DNA from: Branchiostoma floridae
Lineage: Eukaryota; Chordata; Leptocardii; Amphioxiformes; Branchiostomatidae
Reading direction: 5' to 3'
DNA: 61,278 bases
NCBI RefSeq assembly: GCF_000003815.2
Contig: NC_049979.1
Location: 24,442,353-24,503,630, forward strand
The notes under the pieces were generated by a model. The model searched no databases, was not told where the DNA came from, and saw only the letters and a list, made by a program, of their open reading frames with translations. Below, in pieces: positions 1 to 11,949 of the stretch; position 1 is the stretch's first letter; every line of letters starts with the position of its first letter. The position numbers were made by a program, and so were the translations under genes.

Positions 1-436
1 CGAGACAGGTTTTGAAAGGCGAAAACGGAATGCCTATTCTCTGATTGGCTGACAGCTGGTTTGGGGGGACGTCCACAGGAACTAAGAGTGACTGTTAAAA
101 GAGCAGGGTACATCCAGACAGGCAATTTGACTGTTGGATGCACCCTGCGTAGGAGGATGCAGGCATATACACGGACATGTTTGCGTGTTAACGTTACTCT
201 TCTCATTGGCAAATCGAAATATAACCGGGAAAAATATGGCACCAAAATGACGTAAAGATCTAACACGGCAACGCCCATCGACGCCAGCGAAAACAGCATA
301 GGATTTCTTATCGCGAACTTCGCAAATATTTGCATGAAATGAGGTAGGTTTGCGCACTGCAATTTACAAGCTCTTGCAACTATTTTTCTCCATACCACAA
401 TGTAAATCATGAAAACTGCATTGTGAACTTAACTTT
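1..436. other. Gene-free left edge
   Basis: I see no exon with splice borders here. Short open frames on both strands have no recognisable motif. The downstream exons of the dehydrogenase gene at 802-920 would be expected in this direction, but none was found in this stretch. Confidence 0.5.
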
Positions 437-677
437 ATTAATAAGCCCTTTCACACTAGTTACCACACACGCGCGGGTGAAAGGAACTTTAGGTAATATG
501 TCAAAGTTGGCGGCCCCCAGAAAATCGACATTCCGCCATTTTGCAGGAGCCATTACGTTCCGGGTACAAATCGGTAGAGACGAAGCTGTTAACGTCTGAG
601 GCCCTTTAACTTTGACATTTTAGCCAGTGTTTCTTTCACCCGCGCGTGCGTGGTAACTAGTGTGAACAAGCTTATTA
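437..677. mobile_element. MITE with about 45-bp terminal inverted repeats
   Basis: The left end (about 437-485) and the reverse complement of the right end (about 625-677) are nearly the same. Both carry AATAAGC, then TTCACACTAGTTACCAC, then CGCGCGGGTGAAAG. The interior has no coding capacity, so this is a non-autonomous inverted-repeat element. The target-site duplication is not clear. Confidence 0.7.
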
Positions 678-801
678 CCTGAGCGAAGCAAGGCATAACG
701 TCATTTTCAAAACTAGCACCTATTTCAAGTTGTACAGCAAATGAAATTCTTTCTGCCATGAGGTCTACTATGACTATGTAGTACAATATCATACTTCCTA
801 C

Positions 802-920
802 CCCTCTTGGCGATGTCCCTCGCCGTCTCCTTGCCGATGCCGGCGTACCCTCCGGTGATGACGACTGTCTTCCCGTCCAGCCGTGCGGTACTGCGGCACA
901 CACCTCCGCCGAAGTACTTC
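802..920 (-). CDS. Single exon of a short-chain dehydrogenase/reductase (retinol dehydrogenase-like)
   Basis: Reading the minus strand from an acceptor (accag before 920), the exon encodes about 39 residues containing LDGKTVVITGGYAGIGKETA and then AKRG. This is the Rossmann cofactor-binding start of the classical SDR family: the glycine motif TGxxxGIG is intact (TGGYAGIG) and preceded by the usual beta strand. The exon ends at 802 in phase 1, before a GTAGGA donor. Among SDRs the LDGKTVVITG...GIGKETARDIAKRG layout is closest to RDH11-14-type enzymes, which reduce or oxidise retinoids or lipid aldehydes with NADP(H). No later exons (YxxxK active site) lie between 1 and 801, so the gene is partial or the exon is isolated. 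A 100-N gap lies just upstream. Confidence 0.7.
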
Positions 921-1032
921 CTGGTAGTTTTACTGCATTTTGGTCTGACCGTCTACTGGTGTAACACAGTAATGTTAATTCCATAGACATGTGGGTGAGG
1001 CACCAAGCTCTTAGCGGGGGGGGGGGGGGTCT

Positions 1033-1132
1033 NNNNNNNNNNNNNNNNNNNNNNNNNNNNNNNNNNNNNNNNNNNNNNNNNNNNNNNNNNNNNNNNNNNN
1101 NNNNNNNNNNNNNNNNNNNNNNNNNNNNNNNN
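1033..1132. other. Assembly gap (100 N)
   Basis: A run of exactly 100 N follows a poly-G tract at about 1015-1030. The round length suggests a placeholder of unknown true size. Contig order and orientation across it are therefore not proven by the sequence. Confidence 0.95.
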
Positions 1133-1169
1133 ATGATTTGCATTTTTCACTGACAGGAATTTCATCTAA

Positions 1170-1640
1170 ATGAGTCTATCGGCAAAATTTGCCCCAGACA
1201 GTGCAGGAAATAGCGTTTCAGAGGGTCCAGATTAAAGATTTCCCGGACTTCCCATGCGACGGCTGACGCCTATGGTGACGGACATGGTAAAATGAATTAT
1301 GTTGGGAGGGGGGCCGTCGACCTCAAAAATATTTTTCGCTAATAGAAATGTCATTACAATTAGCTAAGTCTGGCAACAAAATTTGTCCCTCAAAATGGCT
1401 TTTCAGAGGGTCCGGATTTCAAAAGTTCCCCGGACCTCCATTGCGAGGCCTCGCGCCTTTAGTGTCGGACATGGTGAAAACATGTTGGAGGAGAAACCCT
1501 CAAAAACGTACGCCGAAATTCCATTAAACTTAGCCAGCAAATTTTGCCCGTCAAAATGGAGAAAATAGCGTTTCAGTGGGTCAAGATTTCAAACTTTTCC
1601 CGGGAAGCATGCCCTCACCCTCCAGGAAGCTCGCGCCTGC
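1170..1640. repeat. Tandem repeat, unit about 180 bp, about 2.5 copies
   Basis: The segment GCGTTTCAGAGGGTC and its variants recur at about 1212, 1396 and 1566. Each copy is followed by a CCCGGAC-like stretch and preceded by AAATTTTGCCC. The copies are diverged. Open frames crossing them are by-products of the repeat. Confidence 0.7.
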
Positions 1641-3529
1641 GGCGCTCGATCCCACAATTACTAACTATTTATCAGTTGAGAGATGCATGGCTTAAACTAA
1701 CTACATACATCTGTATATCATCACACACAAGTCGTATTAGCAATGCCCTTACCTATTAGAAATACCACTGTGAGCACGACGAGGCTAAACTGTAGCAGGT
1801 CCATCTCATCAAAGGCCTCGCCCATCCACTTTTAGTTCGGCAAAGTTACACTATGGTTACTGATTCTCCAAGGGAACGCCACTGATCGACAGTGACGCGC
1901 TCTGCGAGTATGCCACGTAGAAAGAGGCGGTCTGTTTACCTTTAAACTACGTCTGCAAATGGATCGACGCAATATTAGCTAACCTATTTTCTACATTTCA
2001 ACACGTCTGTCACCGACACTCCAAAGCTCACAAAGGTGTCGGCAGTTTCTTATCAAACTCTTTATAGATCCTGCATTCACTTTGTCCCTGAAGCTAGATC
2101 GATTCTTGGCCTAATGAGTGATTTCCGTACGTGCTTTTCAAACATCAAATACAGTACATACAGCAAAACGACGTCGTCTGACCGAAAGCTAATGCAACTC
2201 TATAAAGGATTGCTAGATGACGCTTTTGATCTATGAAAATAAGCTTCTTTGGCAGTAAATGAGATCATATATTTGGGATTGCAAGGTGACATTTTTGATA
2301 ACATAGTGGTATTACAGGACATAAAAACACACTTATCCTTGGTGCTGAACACACACAACAGAGAGACAGACAGACAAAGCTTAAGACAGAGAGTGAGAGA
2401 TAAGTCCTTGGTTCTGAACATCCACACAAACTGTCCTTGGTGGTGAATATGGTATAGCCACAAATACCCATTTCCAGGGCAATGAACACTTTAAACACAA
2501 AAACACAACTGTAACAGTCCTGGATGTCCAATACCACACCTATCAAACTAACAAACAAACTAACTGAAATTGACAATATTTCCAGTTTCCACGAAAGGCA
2601 TTATCCATCTTTGATGAGTTATACTGCCTGCATCCACAGTCACCCCACCATAGCCTAACCGAATATATAACCTTCTGGCGAAAGTAAAAATCTGTCTGCG
2701 TATTGCCATTGAAACCCTGTTTGAAATAGCGATCTGTGAACGTCAAAATAACTGCAAAATTCACATTTTACAGTTTCAAAGCTGATCTACACAAGACAGC
2801 ATGCACGGCCAGAGTTTACACCTGGCTGCTTCTAGCATTAAACTCTCTACTCATTCTTCAAGAATTTTGGCCGCACTACTTTCTGTAGCTGCGTCATATA
2901 CCCCCAAGGCTCGCGGATATATACTGCGTTCTGCTACCTTAATTACATTTAGTACGCGACGTGGCGGCTGTACCGTCACCTGCAGCTGTTCCGGTTAGTT
3001 TCGACGTATACTCCACCGAACAACAGAACAAGCACAGATTACCGGGTGAATATCGAGGTAAGTAACAGAATCTCAAGATAAACAGTCCACAAAGCAACGC
3101 CCCCGTTTAATAGTGAGTTTCTTACAGGACAAGATGGCGACCAACGTCTACTCTCACCTGAAGGTACATGTAGTTTCACCTGAGGGCTGTCTTTTGTCTT
3201 TCTGTGTAGTTGTGCTGGTAATCGCTCACAAACAATAATTAAGTTCTTGATATGTACGAGAAATTATGGACATTAAAAAGTCGGTTCAACGACTGGGAGA
3301 CTCCATTACTTATTTTTTGGACGTGATGAAAAGTTGAACGGTCTTTTGTTTGTTTTAAGCCCTGCTCTGCTGGAAGTATTGCCGGAAGCCCACCAATTTT
3401 CTAAAATAGCTGTTGCTTTCGGGTCTGTACGCTTAACACGTTGTTCACTCGGTCCAAAGACCGGCGGGGGTAGGACTGGTCTCGCAGAACTTTAGAGTGT
3501 TTGTTTAGTGTAATGGCGTTTTTATATTA
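1641..3529. other. Gene-free stretch with repeat remnants
   Basis: No convincing exon. A fragment around 2195-2250 (TTGCTAGATGACGCTTTTGAT, then AAGCTTCTTTGG) resembles sequences near 11640 and 50530, so it is probably a dispersed repeat. The rest shows nothing I can name. Confidence 0.45.
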
Positions 3530-4404
3530 GGCCATGTTGATTTGATTATATGGATGACATCAATAAATTGTGCAAAGCAGCTGTAAAATGAGCAGAAATA
3601 TTCCATAGATTGAATAAAAAGTATCAGAAAACAGATAACTAATGCCATAGAATGCCAAAATAAATCTAAAGTCAAAGAATAAGATGCACATGAAAGGACA
3701 GAAAGAAAAAAAATCTATTGTTGGTAGGGGGGGGGGGGGACCAGTACAGAAAATTCAGGTAAAGGTCATGTTCAGGTCCAGAGGATCATTTTCAGGTCCG
3801 GACCTGAACCTGGACCTTATTGTCTGTGGAAACTTGAGAACTGGCAATACTCAAAACAATGGTAATTGGTCAATATTGCTACAAAGGAATCTGTTCGGTT
3901 GATTATCCGACTCCCACTGGCATTTTAAAATCCTATCTCCATGTAATAAAGGCTAACTGTCTCTGTACCTTTGACTGTAGAAACTTGGTAAAATTGACTA
4001 TAAACTCTACTTGACTTCGCTCTTGTTGTCATCTTGGCCCCCGTCAAGACCCCAAATGCCTGCCGNNNNNNNNNNNNNNNNNNNNNNNNNNNNNNNNNNN
4101 NNNNNNNNNNNNNNNNNNNNNNNNNNNNNNNNNNNNNNNNNNNNNNNNNNNNNNNNNNNNNNNNNTTTTCGGATTGGTCCAAGAAGCATACAAATGTTTG
4201 GCACCCGTATGATGTACCGGTCCCTACACCTAACTGTTGGTATACCATACTATTTGTGTTTAGTCCTATGTTCAACCTTCCTGGCCACTTTGATTTCATA
4301 CTGAAGGCAACTTTTTTTTTTGGCCAAATTTTTTTTTTTCGCTCGCTCGCATCAGTTTTGGAGTTCATAGAGGATGTCATCCATATAATCAAATCAACAT
4401 GGCC
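3530..4404. mobile_element. Harbinger-like MITE, copy 1
   Basis: The element starts GGCCATGTTGATTTGATTAT and ends with its exact reverse complement; the inverted repeat is about 32 bp and runs on through a GGATGACATC stretch. It is flanked on both sides by TTA (3527-3529 and 4405-4407). A 3-bp TWA duplication and GG-starting ends are typical of PIF/Harbinger elements. There is no transposase frame. A second copy at 28167-29034 is alignable over its whole length. This copy contains a 100-N gap. Confidence 0.8.
4066..4165. other. Assembly gap (100 N) inside the Harbinger-like MITE
   Basis: The sequence on each side aligns to copy 2 at about 28726 and 28792. The missing piece is therefore probably about 65 bp rather than 100, and the N-run is a placeholder. 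Confidence 0.85.
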
Positions 4405-5529
4405 TTACTAAGCAACGACGATTAAAAAGAACTCGGTGGCTTACCACCTGTGCTTTAACGGTGCACACCCCAGTTCTTCTGCGACCGGTGATAGTGCGCG
4501 ACAAAAAAGTGACGAAAGGCTTCCGAGGGTCCATGTTTGAGTTTAGATTTCTCATTATTTACTGTGAAATGACATTAAACGGTAACATGGGTGAAAAGCG
4601 CAGGAAATGGTGTGTTTTTGGTGCAAATTGTGTTTTGGTCCGCGGCTTACTTCCGGGATATTCCTACGCCTGAATGTAAACAGGCTCCGTGACCTACATT
4701 GACCTCTGAGGTATTGTGTAAGCGACGTTGCAATGCCGCGCGCCGTAGATTATTAAAAAAAACTGTAGTACTATATTTTTTTTTATAATTGGCCCGATTA
4801 CTCGCCAGGTTTTCCTCTTTCTACCGACATCAGTCGTGTTTGCCGGAAAAATCTTCTTCATGGGTTTTATCCAATGCGAAAATGCCCGATTTTGCGCATC
4901 ATATTTGATAGGAAAATAATGTTTTTTCCCTATAATTTTTCAAAATTAGAGAAGTTGAATGATCGGAACAAGGTTGGTCGTGTAGCAGAAGGAAATCCTC
5001 TCACTCATATAGAGTTATTTTGCTTCAGGATAATTCCCTGGACGAGATGGTCGCTAGACTTGAGGGTGTGCCGCTTCCATTTGAAACCCCAAATAAACTG
5101 GGATGTGCCCCCTTAAGTCAGATACCCACTTCTTCCCGTCGTACTAAATATGAAGGGAATTCTCCCAAAACAGTCTGACAATGTCCTCACAGATTTCACG
5201 GCATGGGAAATGACCCATGCAGCTCTGATCACAGTTGTAGATACTTTCTCACCAGACTCTTACGAACTGAGATTTTTTAAAAAGTGTTGCCTGTAAAAAT
5301 GATCACGAAACGATTATTTCACATTTGTTGCGCACTGATGAAAGTTTTTAGATTTTATACCCAACAAATTTGAGTTACAGTGCTTGTTTCCTTGTGGGGT
5401 CGCAAAACGACCCTATTGTTCCCTTCAGGGTGTCGGCTGTCCTGACAGGTTCTGTTCAGAGCCCCTTTATCAAGCTTAAACACTAGTCACTTTACTTGAA
5501 TTAATATCTTGCTACAATGTCAATCAATG
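4405..5529. other. Gene-free stretch
   Basis: AT-rich, with no exon with plausible borders and no recognisable repeat. I see nothing to annotate. Confidence 0.4.
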
Positions 5530-5532
5530 TTC

Positions 5533-6435
5533 TTGACACGTGTATGTTTCCTGTGTCTCTATACCACATGTATGTTTCCTCTATCTGTATACCACATGTA
5601 TGTTTTCNNNNNNNNNNNNNNNNNNNNNNNNNNNNNNNNNNNNNNNNNNNNNNNNNNNNNNNNNNNNNNNNNNNNNNNNNNNNNNNNNNNNNNNNNNNNN
5701 NNNNNNNNNNNNNNNNNNNNNNNNNNNNNNNNNNNNNNNNNNNNNNNNNNNNNNNNNNNNNNNNNNNNNNNNNNNNNNNNNNNNNNNNNNNNNNNNNNNN
5801 NNNNNNNNNNNNNNNNNNNNNNNNNNNNNNNNNNNNNNNNNNNNNNNNNNNNNNNNNNNNNNNNNNNNNNNNNNNNNNNATGTTTCCTATATCTGTATAC
5901 CACATGTATGTTTCCTATATCTGTATACCACATGTATGTTTTCCATGTCTCTATACCACATGTATGTTTTCCATGTCTCTATACCAAATGTATGTTTCCT
6001 ATATCTGTATACCACATGTATGTTTCCTATATCTGTATACCACATGTATGTTTCCTATATCTGTATACCACATGTACTTTTCCTACATCTGTATACCACA
6101 TGTATGTTTTCCATGTCTCTATACCACATGTGTGTTTCCTATATCTGTATACCACATGTATGTTTCCTATATCTGTATACCACATGTATGTTTCCTATAT
6201 CTGTATACCACATGTATGTTTCCTATATCTGTATAACACATGTATGTTTTCCATGTCTCTATACCACATGTGTGTTTTCTATATCGCTATGCCACATGTA
6301 TGTTTCCTGTGTCTCTATACCACATCTTCGTTCGCGAAGCCCAGCCAAGATACCACATGGCTTGTATGTTTCCTGTGTCTCTATACCACATGAATTGTGT
6401 TTCCTGTGTCTCTATACCACATGTATGTTTCCCTA
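5533..6435. repeat. 28-bp minisatellite, interrupted by a 272-N gap
   Basis: The unit is TGTATGTTTCCTATATCTG followed by TATACCACA (28 bp). A second variant carries TTTTCCATGTCTC in place of the middle. At least 20 units are visible on the two sides of the N-run at 5608-5879. The 28-bp period is not a multiple of three, yet all three forward frames stay open because no frame of the unit contains a stop. The long apparent proteins rich in MYVS, ICIPHVC and LYTTCMF are artefacts of this. The last units (6320-6435) are degenerate. Confidence 0.95.
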
Positions 6436-6529
6436 GTCCAAGTACTTCCAATTAGTCTTAGGGCACCTACTTGCAAATAAACATTCATTAATCGGTCACC
6501 CTTTCTCAGTCAGCTTTTAGCCACTTGCG

Positions 6530-6609
6530 ATGCCTGTCCAGCCAAAGTTTGTGGCTGCCGGAGTACTTGTGGTGCTAGTCGCTGGTTACTGCTGCTGCTC
6601 CGGAAACAG
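6530..6609 (+). CDS. Possible first coding exon (signal anchor)
   Basis: An ATG at 6530 opens a 26-residue frame, MPVQPKFVAAGVLVVLVAGY followed by a cysteine cluster, that ends at a perfect donor (AACAG, then GTAAGT at 6610) in phase 2. This looks like an N-terminal membrane anchor exon. The phase-2 end and anchor fit the phase-2 start of the dehydrogenase exon at 802-920, as in RDH-type enzymes. That exon is on the opposite strand and in the wrong order, so they cannot belong together as assembled. No matching second exon was found downstream on the plus strand. Confidence 0.45.
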
Positions 6610-8218
6610 GTAAGTTTCGAATCGGTCCAACATCCGGTCTACTGATTTTTTTCAGGTCCGGCTTTTCTGGACCAGTCACGTGTTCCATCATGAAACTTTC
6701 TAAAGCTTAATATTTAAGATTAAAATCTAAGCTTAGGATTTGCTTTTCTATAAAATCATAGGTTTCCCCCTTAGTTTTGGCCCCCAATTTTTCGGCTACC
6801 ACTACAGCAGTGCATAATCTTTTTTTATTTCCCTAAAAGTCCGTTCTTCGTAGCGTTTTTCGGTGGCACAGATTTGGTCGTCCGGCGAGCACTTCCTGGT
6901 ATTAGTGCGCGATAGCGGTAACGCGGTTTCGTCGCCTGATTGCCCAGATTGTACATTCTATGTGAAAATGTATCCTGCAACTTTTCTTCCTTTTTACTCA
7001 GTATACAGAATATTTCGATATTAGTCATCATCCCAGGAAAATTCCTTTTTTTCGTCCAGCGGCCTGTAAAAAAAGCCCCCAAATTAGCAGATTGTGGGTG
7101 CACATTTAAATTTATTGATGTTTTTTTACCAAAAATATCCTTTCTAAAGAAAAAGTCAACGGAGTCTGTCGGTCAGCAACAAGGCACCACTTTCTGTCGG
7201 AAACATTGAATTGTCCGAAAAGCGATGTTTTTTGAAGTGCTAGCGCTTTTCCGAGAGACGGTCAAATCGGCCCAGAATCGTAAAACAAACTCCAAACCGA
7301 GACCATAAACTGTTTTACATGTGAAAATTGGTATTAAGTGTTTAACACATACAGATTCTTTGCTTGTTTTGATTAATGATCACGTGTTCAATTAAGCTTG
7401 TTCACAGTCCAAAGAGGAGGTGTACCTAGTAGGTCAAATGTTAAGGCCGGTAACATGTCAAGACGGGTTTTTCTGGAATCATGTGGATCATGTTATGTAA
7501 ATGTATTAGGGTGTCCTTAACCTCTGACATCGTCCACAATCTAATGGAACTGTAAGGAGGCGTATTTATAAAGGTTTTTGCTCCTCTATGAGTAGTCAAC
7601 CGCCGAAAGAGTCTGTACCTGATCAAATGCCATTTACCAAATAGACATTTTCGAATCAGTTTCCATATCATTCATTGTGTGCAGTGGTAGCAGTCGTCAG
7701 ACTTGGAGGGATTCGAAAGCTGCACGAGACAACCGCAGCAACCAGATGAACCCCAACAACTGGCGCTTCTGGAACGTCCGTTAATGAAGAGGTCTGGACC
7801 GAGGTTATAGTAGCCTTACAAGGACCTTTTATTTTTAGTTGCCTTGATAACAATCCATGTCAAGCTTATCAGAGTACAGGTGACATTGTCCCTGGAAAAC
7901 TGCACCCTGACCCAGTTATATGCAGTTTTGTTGTTGATGAACTTCAACATTTATCATCAGTGTCTATGGCCTCTCACCCTCCAGTGCCTTTGTAATTTTT
8001 AGTATTACTCATTTGATGTTTTCTTCTGATAGAAGTCTTCTATTCATTTCCTATGAAGTTTTAGAAGTGTTATGTTAATGATGACAATGAAAATTTAGCG
8101 GTATCTATAGTGACAACATAAATTGTACGTATATGTAGCAGTGCTGAGAGATATCCCCTCAGAAAGAAGGAACTATCTAACTTGTTTCAGTTCCAGTCTT
8201 ACTCTCTTTATTTGTAAG
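6610..8218. other. Gene-free stretch upstream of the 8219 gene
   Basis: No exon recognised. An acceptor-like TTGTTTCAG ends at 8190, a few bases before the ATG at 8219. This would fit a 5' untranslated exon further upstream whose position I cannot fix. Confidence 0.35.
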
Positions 8219-9985
8219 ATGGGTACGACCAAACATTATTGTCCCACTGGACCTCTTGATGCACTACTTGAAAGGGAAGAGGCTTCCTATACGCAGTATG
8301 AGTTCCATCAGCATCAGGAAAAGTTAGCGAATGGAGAAAGTGCAGCAAAGGTAGCTGTTGAGATTGTACGTAAATGTGTGCTCAGGCACTCATATATGCA
8401 TGACTATGGGGGTGGTAGGGCTACTTTTCCTGCCGGGATGGAGGTGGCCCAATGTGACGAGAAGTATATAGAAGAGTCGTACTGGAACGGGATCTTTGCT
8501 CAAGAGCATTGCTCTATAAGCTAATGGGACAGTCTGTTTCAGGAAGACAGGAAGTACAGGGAAGTTGACATTGCAGAGAAGTTTCCAGATGACAAATAAC
8601 TGGCGAAACAGGTTTAGGGGGTATTTTTGTGATGAAAACGTTGCTGAGGACAGGAAGGTTGCTGTTCTGCAGAGGCAAATGAGAAACATAGCAGTATTTT
8701 CAAAGGGACGTGCAAAAGGTACTTTTTGGCACATGACAAGCACACCTGATGATCTGTTAAAACAAGCATTGTGTGGGGGTGGAGATGAGGTTCTTGCACT
8801 TGATTCCGATGGGAATATATTCAAAGATATCATAGAAAGACCCTTGTATGTGGTAGCATTTGGCATCAATCCAGATGAAACCGCTGGACATGGCCCAAAT
8901 CCAGACGGCCTAGACAAGAAGATTTATGAGTGGATAAGAGACTATGCAGTAAAAAAGGAATGTGAACCTCCAAAACAGTGGACTATGGTCCGATCATCTT
9001 TCACGGCAAATGAAAAGGATTGTGAAGTTCAATGTTACGCCTTTTCTGGTTCAAGTGGCTCAAATAACTCATGGCACACGATTCCAGTAGAATGGTGGGA
9101 GGGCATCAAAGATAATATGAAAAGAAAACTTGGGGGAAAATGGGACTTCAATTTTTGCAATGTTGATCAAAAGAGGCTGAGCCAAAACATGATAATAGCC
9201 GTATTCAATGCCTTGCGTGAATCCATTCAAGAGGATTTGGCATCATTAACTTATCATATTGCATTCGGAGACTTAGCATCATCACAATCATTGATAGGAG
9301 AGAATCGAAATGATTTGGACACCTTGGACTATGGGGAGTACTATGACACCGTTATTTCATTACTTGATAAAACCGAGTGAGTCAATTACAAGTGCATTAA
9401 TTAGCTACTTAAAAAAAACGAAAAGTTGAAAATACAGTGGAAGTCATGAAGAAGATATGGACAATGGTGTCTGTTGTCTCAGAGAATAGACAGTTTGAAC
9501 CAAAATTGGACGAACTGAAAACAGTTGAGTGTCTTGATGACAAAGCAGTTGAGGTGATTGGAAAGATATCGCAAAGTAAATTGAATAAATTGAAACGGGA
9601 TCTTGAGGGACTGCCGTCAAAATTCCTCGAAAAATTGAAAAAGCAACTCCAACAGTGTCACTGTGGAGAAGACAATGTCCTCACTCTACTGCTTCAAATG
9701 TATCTCCAAACAGTGGACGTTTTCCTCAAGTCACCTGTAGAGTTTGTCGCACTAGACGCAGACAGTCTTAATGGGAAACCGTTCTGTAAGGTCTGTAATC
9801 GTAAGGTCAGGTTCTACTCTGTACTGCCAACATTTCTTCAGGAACTTGGTGTCAGGGGAAATGACCAAGAGTTGTTTCGCCAACTTACAGCCCTGTTTGC
9901 TAGGATGGTGGAGAATCCACAAAATGCCAGTTCTCAGGCTTCTGTGACGTCATGTTGTGCACATAGAAAATGTGTCTTGATATAA
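8219..9985 (+). CDS. Unrecognised gene, about 524 residues, CaaX-like C terminus
   Basis: I do not recognise this protein. A model whose phases fit is 8219-8463, 8543-9376 and 9490-9985. The borders used are a GTATAT donor at 8464, a TGTTTCAG acceptor at 8542, a GTGAGT donor at 9377 and an AG at 9488-9489. The ATG at 8219 (MGTTKHYCPTGPLDALLERE) is the first in frame. Alternatively, the frame continues past a TAA at 8522 into WDSLFQEDRKYREVDIAEKF and then shifts near 8600, which would make this a damaged copy. The central 270 residues are soluble and rich in W, D and G. The third exon is helical and then cysteine-rich (CHCGED, CKVCNRKV). The protein ends RKCVLI, a C-a-a-X box preceded by basic residues and another Cys pair, so membrane attachment by a geranylgeranyl group is inferred. 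AATAAA at 10214 supports the 3' end. Confidence 0.55.
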
Positions 9986-11170
9986 ATCTTGTGTATTGTC
10001 ATACTTTGTTTATTGGTTGGTTGCTTGGTTGACTAATAACTCTTAATTTAGGACACCGATTTATATTTCTGCAGATATTTAGATATCATAAATGGATACT
10101 ACGTTTTACATTATCCTGAATGTATTCTTAAGCGTAAATGAAAACTTAAGTTTAACCCTAGAGACTTCATGCAATTTTGTCCTTAAAAGATGAGAAATAG
10201 CCACTAGATGTACAATAAAGACAATATCATTAACAAACTGTTGTGCATAAAAGACGATTTAAAATGTTGAAGATTGTCAAAAAGTGGAAGACTTGGCACT
10301 GATGTAATGTCGCGTCCTATGTGATTATCACAGTGTGGTAAAATAAATTGACTCTGGAACAGAAGTTCTGCTGTTGTTTATGTAATAAACATATTAAGTA
10401 AGTAAGTAACATATGTAAGTTGCTGTGCAATTCCTTAGAAAAGATGTTAAGCTGTAATGAATAATTCACTGTACTTGTAAAAAACATCAATAGATTGAAC
10501 CTATACATATTGTACATATCAGCTGTCTTTCTGGACATAACCATTGGATGATTAGCTTGATACCAGTAAGTAAATAAGCTAAACTAATGCACATCTTTTT
10601 AACTGTTCATACCCCCCCCCCCCAACTACGTACTTTGAAAGGTTCGAGAAACTTGCTTCAACTTTGTTCATTATTTATTCAAACGATCTCCATTGTCAAC
10701 TGTCCAAATTGTTGAAAGTAACAAGAGTTGTAAGTGACATCAATAGAAAGAATTAGTCTTACCGTCTCTTGATAATTGCATAGTTTCCTTTTCTTTACTA
10801 CAGAGGGATGAATAATTTGCAACATGATTTTGAACTTGATGTGAGGTGTAACTCCGTAATAAATTATAAGTGAATAAATCTATTTTGGTCGGGTTACAGA
10901 CGTGTTTTGTAGCGGAGTATGTGACTTATTCCGGCACGCTAGGTCATAATTATAATGTTACTCACATTGCACTATAAAACAGGTATTCATATTGTATTGC
11001 TTTCAGCACCAAGGACAGGTGTGTTTGTGTGTCCTATGAATTCTTTAACGTTATGTTTATAAATCAAAACATCAAATTTTTTCATGGATCAAAAGAGTCG
11101 CCCAGAAATTTTGTTTAAAACCACTTACTTAACATCAGCACATTCAGTTCTAGATATAACATCGACTATC
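9986..11170. other. 3' flank and gene-free stretch
   Basis: Holds a canonical polyadenylation signal, AATAAA, at 10214-10219, 229 bp past the stop of the preceding gene, and a poly-C run near 10612. No further exon or named repeat is visible. Confidence 0.45.
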
Positions 11171-11368
11171 ATAATTCCACCAGGTGCCATAATACCGCCA
11201 CCTCAAAAAACGTTAGTATAGTGGTCTTACCAAGATTGTCTTGAATACCGAATGTTAAATATCCTAAATGTAATACAATTCAGATATTCAGGTGTTGAAG
11301 ACAATCTTGAGAAGGCCTCTATAACAACGTTTTTTGAGGTGCGGTATAATGGCACCTGGTGGAATTAT
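11171..11368. mobile_element. Short palindromic MITE, 198 bp
   Basis: The first and last 43 or so bases are inverted copies of each other with only one or two differences (ATAATTCCACCAGGTGCCAT, then CCGC and CACCTCAAAAAACGTT). The spacer is only about 110 bp and is itself partly inverted (AGATTGTCTT and AAGACAATCTT). It is non-coding. Confidence 0.8.
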
Positions 11369-11949
11369 GCGAATGAATGTTAGCTTGTTTTGTCTTTAAT
11401 GACATGTATTAGCAAATCGTCAACGGAAAGGGCGGAAATAAGCTCGATGCCATCAACGGTGAAGTTATCATACTCGGACTCCAGTGACGTCCTCTGGTCG
11501 TCCAGGAATCAATATTTCTGAAATATGTAAAACGATAAGCTGTTCGTCTATCGCCATTGCAGAAAACGTGTTGCACATGCGTAGCAAAATGCATTTTCAC
11601 AGAAGAACGCTCTACGGAGAAGCATTGCAGCTGTTTTCACGATTGCTAGAAGGCGCTTTTGATACATGAGACAGTAGATAATGACGAATCCGTCTTCATC
11701 CAGCGGCAGAGACTAAAGAAAACTCCTCAGCAGTGGGAAATGATCTAACTTTCGAACTTACTTCTACCAGTGACAGTTACATTGTTACAGGTACATACAG
11801 CACTTCATTGCACTTATGGTCTTGAAATATAACTTACGTAGCAGTATTGCCTACCTTAATCAAACTTGCATCAGTTTTAACGGATTTGTTTTTGTATATT
11901 GTGATTTGTAGCCCCAGCATGAAAGTTAACTATGTTGTTGAGATCAATG
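11369..11949. other. Gene-free stretch
   Basis: Contains a fragment (GCTAGAAGGCGCTTTTGATA near 11646) shared with 2205 and 50530, otherwise nothing recognisable. Confidence 0.35.

Noticed and set aside
589-1165. Minus-strand frames containing long X runs at 589-1143 and 953-1165
   Set aside because: They cross the N gap and only overlap the true dehydrogenase exon in another frame.
5533-6435. Possible CRISPR array
   Set aside because: Units are contiguous with no unique spacers, and the DNA is eukaryotic. It is a minisatellite.
5509-6436. Long overlapping open frames of 240-298 codons on the plus strand
   Set aside because: They are translations of a 28-bp tandem repeat and an N-run in three frames at once. 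No splice borders or domains.
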